Origin: Sipunculus nudus
Taxonomy: Eukaryota; Annelida; Sipuncula; Golfingiida; Sipunculidae
DNA: 64,000 nt
Reading direction: 5' to 3'
Assembly (NCBI GenBank): GCA_026874595.1
Contig: CM049306.1
Coordinates: 79,756,142-79,820,141 of the forward strand
Below, piece after piece: positions 57,201-64,000 of the stretch. Each line of letters begins with the position of its first letter. Position 1 is the first letter of the stretch. A program made the translations under genes and the position numbers. The notes beneath the pieces were generated by a model. The model was not told the DNA's origin, ran no database searches, and was given only the letters and a program-made list of their open reading frames with translations.

Positions 57201-57400
57201 ACCCCACGTGGGGTGCAAACAGGACCAACTGTCAGCTCGGCGAGAGTTAGCAGCGTGTAAGTTGCTTATTGGTTAACCATGCGCTCGCGGTATTAGGCAA
57301 ATGGTTGATTGACAGGCGTGGGGAAGCCACGGTCAGTCAGCTGGGAAAGAGATCTTTATTACCGGCACTTACTAATTGGCACTAATTAATACAAACACGT
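57201..57400. promoter_or_regulatory. Candidate promoter or enhancer block
   Basis: Contains the 14-bp palindrome ACCCCACGTGGGGT (57201-57214) with a central CACGTG E box, an inverted CCAAT-like gcttattggttaaccat (57263), a perfect PBX-MEIS decamer TGATTGACAG (57306-57315), and homeodomain-like sites in actaattggcactaattaat (57370). CpG content is higher than in surrounding DNA. It is the best regulatory candidate in the upstream region. Confidence 0.4.
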
Positions 57401-58260
57401 CCCCCCTATACGCCTAACCCAGAAGTAAACTGTACATCGTACTCCTCCAGTCGCCGAATAATGTCTATGTCACTGCCCTAAAATATGTAAGTGTCACCCA
57501 ATAAGAGTCCTGGCACCAAGAATATACCCAGAAATATGAATTTACCGATTGTTATTTCTGTAATATTGACCCTGTTATACACTATAACATTTTCTCCCAG
57601 GGTCCATCATTACATCGCCAAAAACCATTACCGAATACATCGTTCCTTCTTCTAAAATATACACTATCTTCAAACTGAACGTCATGGGTCGAAGAAAATA
57701 GAGTAGAATGAGCGAAGATAAAATTCGCTATTTGAACGAGAGACAGTCACATACTGCTGATCACAAGGTTCCCGTGTCATTAGTGGAGGATGTAGAGGGT
57801 GGTGCAGCAATATGCCATGGGACTGCGTTGCATGAATGAATTTTGTGAGAGGAATGCGGCACCAAGTTACACCACCACGTCGCCTGCTAACAAATTTTGC
57901 GAAGTGAACCGCGCCAGAGTCTTAGCTATGAGAGCGATCGGTAAAGGAAGAGCGGCCGCATCACGATTTAGCGCGTATATGACTGGTGTAAATAAATCTA
58001 ATGAGAGAGGGAGATATGTGTTGCTGCTAGCTATGTAGTGTCTCATATATAAATGTGAGAGGGAGAGACAAGCTGTTAATTGGATTAGGGTATATGGTGG
58101 TCTGAATGAGAGCGCAGAGTAAACAGAGTGATCGTTCTTATCAGTCACTTCACACCTGAAGCGTGCCCCAGCGCAGTAGCCCATGACCTGATTACCCATG
58201 ACCGACCCCTCAGACCGGTAAGCTCCGCCTACTTTAGTTTGACAGTTCTCCAGTTGTCAT
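57401..58260. other. CpG-richer sequence with short opposing frames
   Basis: Frames of 79 codons (plus, 57799-58038) and 110 codons (minus, 57867-58199) overlap in a GC-richer patch with a NotI-type gcggccgc at 57952. Neither shows a signal peptide or the CxC pattern of an LRR N-cap, so I do not call an exon here. Could be 5' flanking DNA. Confidence 0.3.
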
Positions 58261-58913
58261 GATGCCTAATAAAATCCTTTTTTTAACATTGATAAACCAT
58301 TAAATTTTATGATTTACATATTGAAACCGATTCTCATGCGAACATTGAGTGAAAAAAATACAACTGTCACTTGCGCTTATATCCCTGTTTTCCACTCAAA
58401 ACAAAATTTCTCTTCCCAAACAGTTTTTTGCTGTTTTCTCAAAACAGTATTTCAGGAGACTGTATGGTCTTCAGGGCGATATTTCTCAAAAACCATCGAA
58501 TATAGAGTCTTCAAATTTTGCATATACGTAAATCAACAAGTATTCTAAAATGCGTTTTTTTCTTTTTCCTATATGGTTTTTAGTGTAGTAGAAATATGTT
58601 ATTTAAATGAAATAAGTATTGTTAACATTACATATTTTTTGAAAATCTAAAATTCATTATGAAAAAAAGACAATAAATATATAACAAAAAAAAATGCCTG
58701 GAGAAATTTGTATGTATTTTCAAATGATACTATTTCCACATACATACCCTATGCCAATTTTGAGATTTATCCAATTAAAAAAAATAATTTTAAATCATTT
58801 CAAGTTTTAAATTTTCAAAGTGGACACTGTTACACTTTTTAAATATATCTCATCTGATAGAGAATATTCTAAGGGTTCTAAATATATATACATCACTGTG
58901 CCTAAATTATTAT

Positions 58914-60916
58914 TACCGTATTCGACGTAATAAGCGCCCCCCCACCGGATTTTGGAGATCACTTTATGAAACTAAAGGATGAGCCATCCTAACCTCACTT
59001 TTCTCCCTAGCCAATATAACACAGGACAACGAAATGCTTTCATTTCTCCCCGCCAAGCTTAAAAGTTACCACCAGTTTTTATTCAATCTCCGTTAAGCTT
59101 TATCATCTAATATAATAATAATATTAGTTACACATAACAGAATCAGTGGTCAAGTGTATCATAGATAACACTGGATGACGGTGTCCGTGAAGGCAGACCC
59201 TGCAGGTGGCCATGCTGATTGGGTGACCTGAATTCAGATACGTATGTGGATGTATTATGCAATGAAATATATATTACTTACCGTATTTGCTCGTGATGGG
59301 GGATAAATTTTATCCTAAAATATTGGCAAAGAAGGGTGGCCATCTTATACACTGGTACAAGTTTCTCAGCGTCCTCAGGGCCGCCAAGGATAATTTACGG
59401 CAATGTGAATTATTACGTCGGCTGATCTTGATGCCGTGAATATCAGTGATCATGTCTGTATGGTGGTAATATACACTCAATAAAGAGCATTACAATGCTT
59501 TGTTTTTATTTGAATTTATTGTTTATACATCAGATTTCCATGTGCACATAGTTAAATAATTGGTAAGAAAAGGTTTGCCCTTGCCGCATTGACACAGGGA
59601 TTTTAACTGAATCAATATATGAAAGCCCTTCTGACAGTAGAGCCAGTGAATTTACGCGACCGCGGACGGAATTGCGAAATTGACAGACCAAAACGGAATT
59701 CCCAGTCCTGATAATATATAAGTTTTAATGTATTTTTTGCCAAAAAATATCTTGGTAATTCACTTGAAACATGTACACAGTAATATAATTGTCGATGCCG
59801 CTGACAGCGTGCAGGACTTACCTGTGTTCTCAAGATCCTAGTGCCCTGGGTTAATCTGTGTGTATACAGCGCTCGCGCAAGGGATGCTGGGAATTTGCCT
59901 TACCAAGTGCCATCCAGAAGCACGTAATATGCATGTTAAAACAAGGATGATTTTTTCATATGGTGCTGTATTTACTGCGTAAAATGTTCACGAGTCCAGT
60001 GAATGCGGACGCCGTCAGCTTGCTTGCACACTGACATACACGGAGACTCGCTCATGGCACTTCAATTACAAGACAACCAGTAACGCATTATAATTATAAA
60101 TATGAAGCGGCCTTTCCTCAGGTGACAATGTTTGTCAAGCTTGTATTATTGGACTATGTCGAGAAATGATGTATTATAACAGGTCAACAAAGTTCAAGAA
60201 AGGGACTGTGTTTCTGCGGGATATAAATATGACAACTTTCCTAACAATTTTAAAACAAAACCCCGGACTTGGTTCAAATACGCACTGAAGTAAATATAAT
60301 ACGCGGGAGTCTGAGGGCCAGTATTTCAGTTTTTTTTTAAACTTTTGCATGTAATATCAAGCACAATGAAAGACAAAAAAGACAATTATTGTCGATGCCA
60401 TTCCATGTCATTTATCGGCTCAGCTGTCAAAGGTATTTGCCCAAGGTGACTGACATAATCGGGGTACCGATGTCCCGTATTATTTTTTTTTCATCATTCA
60501 AATAAATACTGTTTTATATATTTTTATATGAACATTTTATACATTCTGCTACCTTATTAGGCGTTGACTTATATAAAAGCGTTCATTTATTACCATCCTT
60601 ATTTTTCCTCTTCACCTGCAAAGGAAATCTCTAACTGTAGTCATTCAGACAATTCTCTCATGCAACACAAAATAAAATAATCTGCAAATCGGTATCACTT
60701 GGATTACACAAGCATTGTTAAATGATCATTGTTTTTTCTGAATTGTCCTGAATGTGCTGTGAAGTCAAACACGTGTACACAAGCTGCAGTGTTAAATTGG
60801 AGGATCGTAATGCACTTTGGAAGTTGGCAGATGTGGGGGGGAGGGGGCACTTATTAGGGTATAAAAAAATTTAGAAAAATTTAATTTTGAGAGCGCTTAT
60901 TAGGTCGAATACGGTA
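58914..60916. mobile_element. 2-kb element with terminal inverted repeats
   Basis: Left end TACCGTATTCGAC then GTAATAAGCGC at 58914; the right end at 60916 is its inverse with one mismatch over 24 bp. TA (or AT) occurs outside or at the tip of both ends, consistent with a TA target duplication. No transposase is visible. A second, unrelated phrase ttaccgtatttgctcgtgat at 59281 suggests a nested insertion. The interior is CpG-richer at 59610-60110. Confidence 0.6.
59822..59899 (-). promoter_or_regulatory. Promoter-like motif followed by a splice donor
   Basis: Minus strand: TTCCCAGCATCC (59881-59893 region) matches the ZNF143/Staf core and is followed by TTGCGCGAGCGC, an NRF1-like GC block. 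About 60 nt downstream is a strong donor, ACAG then gtaagt at 59822. There is no ATG between, so it could be a non-coding first exon facing the receptor gene. It sits inside the 58914-60916 element. No expression evidence. Confidence 0.25.
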
Positions 60917-63759
60917 ATATGAATTCTAAAGCTAAATTAAACCAAGGTTGTTTGACGATGATTAGACCTTAACTTAATAGTCAATAGATTTAGCAGTCAA
61001 CACCCTCTCAAACTGAAAATGGCTATAGTCTTGAAAAATTTAAGTATATATAATTTGTATTAATGTTACTGTGTTATCATTTGCCATGTTTTTCACATAA
61101 ACTAAATGCAAACATTATGTGAGAGTCTAGAACTCACAACTACAATAAAAATGTCAATAAGAGCTGGGTATGTTCATGTTACAAAAAACCAACACTCAAC
61201 ATTAACTCTCATCCCATTCTTTCTGTGCTGTTGTCCTCAGGGTAGCCTTTTCAGTCATACTGGGCACCCACATGTACCAATTGCAGACCACTCTGAATTG
61301 TTGGCAATTTATGGGACTGAGGGTAGGTTCATGGTGACATAGGGAACATTTGTCAATGAAACATCTCACTATTTAACATCCTACATCGGAGCAATCTGTG
61401 TGATTGTAAGATTGCATGCCTTGACTGAATACAAAATCACCCTGATAAAATGTAAATCATTGTTTGCAATGTGATTATCACTCAATGTGGTGAGCTATCA
61501 TACAAGTCACACCTTAAATTGTGACATTTGTGGTATATTTAAATGAATTCACACTCATTTTAACACATTATATCACCAAAATCCACATAGCTGTATGACA
61601 CAAGTGAACCAAATGAATTACAAATTTCCCGTAACAAGACATTAATCATTATTTGTCATACTATCACCCCTGCAGTGTTAAGTTCTCAGCCCAGCTGACT
61701 ATAAATCAGTGAAATACAGACATTCACAGCTCTATATATCATACAGCACCTGTCTGCTTTGGTCATTTCAGGTGTTGGTTTATCCCTGCTGACCAATATT
61801 TAACTGACTATGGCTTTCAGTAGAACATTATTATTACAAGCACATCATCCCACTTGTCACTACAGGTGTTAATCTCTCCCCAGTGACCCAGTCATTGACC
61901 ATACTATGGTCACACTGTTTAGACAGCAGACTATTGTTATTACAAACAGAACCAATCATAAAAGCAGTTGACCCCGTCATGACCTTATCTTGCTGACCAT
62001 GCATATAAATCACTTGGCTGTGAATGGTTGCATTTTTGCATGCTGAATAGTGTCAGAAGAAATCAGGCTTTGTACTATAGGTTCTGGCCCTAATCAAAAG
62101 GATCTTGCAGCAAAGATTAAAAGTTGGCAATAAACTTGTATCTTAGATATATTTAAATTCAAATGGTATACCATAATGTGTCACAGGCACCTCTGAATTA
62201 TGTACACTTATCATGGTAGACTTGGAGGTAAGCATTCTCTTCAGTTTGGGAAGCTAAGTAAACTCTGTAGTTCTGTCATTGACTGTATAATCAGGAGGTT
62301 TAACTATATACTGTGGCTGACGAATGGATTTCAAAGTTGCAATATTCGTGAAAAGGAAATTATCACTAAAATTACACTTTCATGAATAAGAAGCCCTCCA
62401 TTGGAGCTAAGTCAAAAGAAAGAGATTGCTTTCATAAAGGATGTCAATTCTTCCAACTTATCTATATATTAATAGTGTAAGGCGATTTTTGTAAATTTCC
62501 GTATCTCCTCTGATACCAAAGTACGGATTGCCATGATTTTCGACAAACATATGCTCCAGTTGTGTCCGAAGAGATTCCACCCAGTTTTATTTGCAATATT
62601 TGCGTATTACGTGCATAATTAATAATTTTAATATTTGCTCCCCTGCCGGCGCCTCTTTTCTTTGTGTCTTCGGGTCCCGTAAGACAATGGCCATAAGAGT
62701 GTGTGATGGAGTTTTACTCGGGGGCCCTATCTAGGTTATTTGTACATTTTGCGGTCCCCTTCTCAAAAGGGAGATCTTTGAAAGAATTGTTTGGCAGGCC
62801 TTCCTGTTACCGGGATATTGCACAAAGAGGGCTTCTACCTGCGACCCCCCCCCCCCCCACCCGATATATGCTTGAATGCACATGTACTGCGTCCAGGGCG
62901 TTTGAAAAAATCGTGTCCCATGGTCACACAAACCAGTGTTTATCGCATTTGGTTTGTCGCACCCGTCTTTCATGTGCGATCAAAGGATGGCAACCATGAG
63001 GCAACACATGACACATACAAGCGTCTCACAAATGATGATAAGTAGTTTTGTCCTTTCAAATCAAGATTTATGCCTGTAAACCTAAATGATATTTCAGTAA
63101 AATATAACAAATAATTATGTTTTAATTAAATTAATGTGGGGTAGGATAAACGCTTGCATGTGTTGATCGCAGCTGATAATCATTGCTGGAGGTATGTGTC
63201 ATGTGTAATTGAAAATATAGTGTCCAAAATTTTTACACGGATGCGATAAACGGATGCGATGATCGGATGCAAATAAACCTTGGAATATGTGACCAATTTT
63301 TTACACGGTCGATTTTGTCGCAAGAAAATTCGGAGGGCAACTTTAAATAGTGATGTTCAACATAATATATTTTTATATAAAAATTATTTCATTTATCATA
63401 TTAACTTCTCCGAAAACATCTCTGTCAAATCTCTTGGCTTCAATACAATGTTTATGCATATCACCCTACATATAATGTATCTATACATATTAATAGAGTA
63501 TTGCGATTTGTGTGATTTCCGTATCTCCCGTTTTCCGGTGGATTTCCGATACCAATGTACGGATTGTTTCGTTCGTCCCAAACCGTGTGTAGCACGGGTA
63601 TTTGCTAGTCTACTTATAATGAAGAGTAATTTCAATTTCTTCTATATTCACTTGGATCCCCATACAATCATAACAACTTTGTGCACAAATTATCTAATAT
63701 CATAAATCCATATATTAGCTGATATGCTCCCTTAAGATTATTATATGGCATGCTAGCAA
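60917..63759. other. Intergenic sequence with short direct repeats
   Basis: 62455-62530 and 63475-63570 share taatagtgtaaggcgatttt-like starts and tttccgtatctcc, gataccaa-gtacggattg phrases, so they are two copies of one repeat about 1 kb apart. A 15-C run is at 62845-62859. gcggatgcgat-type triplets repeat at 63238-63275. No gene recognised. Confidence 0.45.
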
Positions 63760-63840
63760 AAAATTGAACCCTCCTGAAATAATAAAAAAAGCGAAAATCA
63801 CAGAATTCTTATCTTGCAAATATGTAGGCAACCACAGTAT
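63760..63840. mobile_element. ATACTGTGG-family MITE end
   Basis: Right terminus aggcaaccacagtat at 63826-63840 preceded by aaaaaagcgaaaatcacaga, matching the inverted end of the 19399-19875 element. Confidence 0.55.
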
Positions 63841-64000
63841 ACTAAACTCTAGCTCATCGACAGGACCAGCTGGTAGGTTACCAGTATTGGACTCTCTGAG
63901 ACTCAAGAGGTTGAACAACAACTGGGATTAATAAAAAGGGGTGGGGGAGGGGGGGGGGGGAACTTATGGCCCATCACTGGATACATTCACCCTGGGCTCA
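63841..64000. other. Window end, unassigned
   Basis: G-rich tract (63937-63960); no gene. Confidence 0.4.

Noticed and set aside
57799-58199. Coding exon 1 of the receptor in the CpG-richer patch
   Set aside because: Neither strand shows a signal peptide or LRR N-cap cysteines, and no donor with the needed phase was found.

Overview
This is about 64 kb of AT-rich, repeat-dense animal nuclear DNA. The single convincing protein-coding gene is split into exons with clean GT-AG introns. Its architecture, and the style of the repeats (tRNA-derived SINEs, small inverted-repeat elements, AGGTCA-rich repeats ending in GGACGGACAGACGG-like tails), suggest an invertebrate metazoan, most likely a lophotrochozoan such as a mollusc. 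The taxon is an inference from repeat style, not a measured match.

The gene lies on the minus strand from 49605 down to 13294 and encodes an adhesion G-protein-coupled receptor of family A (ADGRA, GPR123/124/125 type; closest to ADGRA3). I recovered 15 exons: three 72-nt leucine-rich-repeat exons, an LRR C-terminal cap, a large Ig plus hormone-receptor-domain exon, six exons covering the GAIN domain and its GPS, three exons for TM1 to TM4, and a terminal 2-kb exon for TM5 to TM7 and a long cytoplasmic tail ending in the PDZ ligand ETSV. The splice phases agree across all 15 exons, giving 1460 codons plus stop after the first partial codon. The 5' end (signal peptide, LRR N-cap and probably one more LRR exon) was not found; it lies upstream, either undetected in 49606-64000 or beyond the window. 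The 3' UTR is probably 0.9 to 2.6 kb, with AATAAA signals at 12389-12394 and 10717-10722 (minus strand).

Region by region: 801-9709 is a complete 8.9-kb hAT-like non-autonomous transposon bounded by the 8-bp duplication TGTTAGCC. It contains about 21 copies of a 321-bp dimeric tandem repeat and a 542-bp tandem duplication. 10010-10690 holds a SINE and a palindromic MITE. 13294-49605 is the gene; its introns carry two more SINEs, a 4.1-kb inverted repeat (17681-21788), several MITE families, a 33-bp minisatellite (40200-41665), and a tandem repeat of nuclear-receptor-like DR1 sites (45632-46377). 49606-64000 is gene-free as far as I can see. It contains AGGTCA-type repeats (50390-50960), two perfect PBX-MEIS decamers (52730 and 57306), a 14-bp E-box palindrome (57201), and a 2-kb element with terminal inverted repeats (58914-60916) that encloses a promoter-like motif and a good splice donor facing the gene.

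I saw no rRNA gene, intact tRNA gene, CRISPR array or bacterial feature, and I recognised no second protein-coding gene. Most long open frames here are short, inside repeats, or open on both strands.
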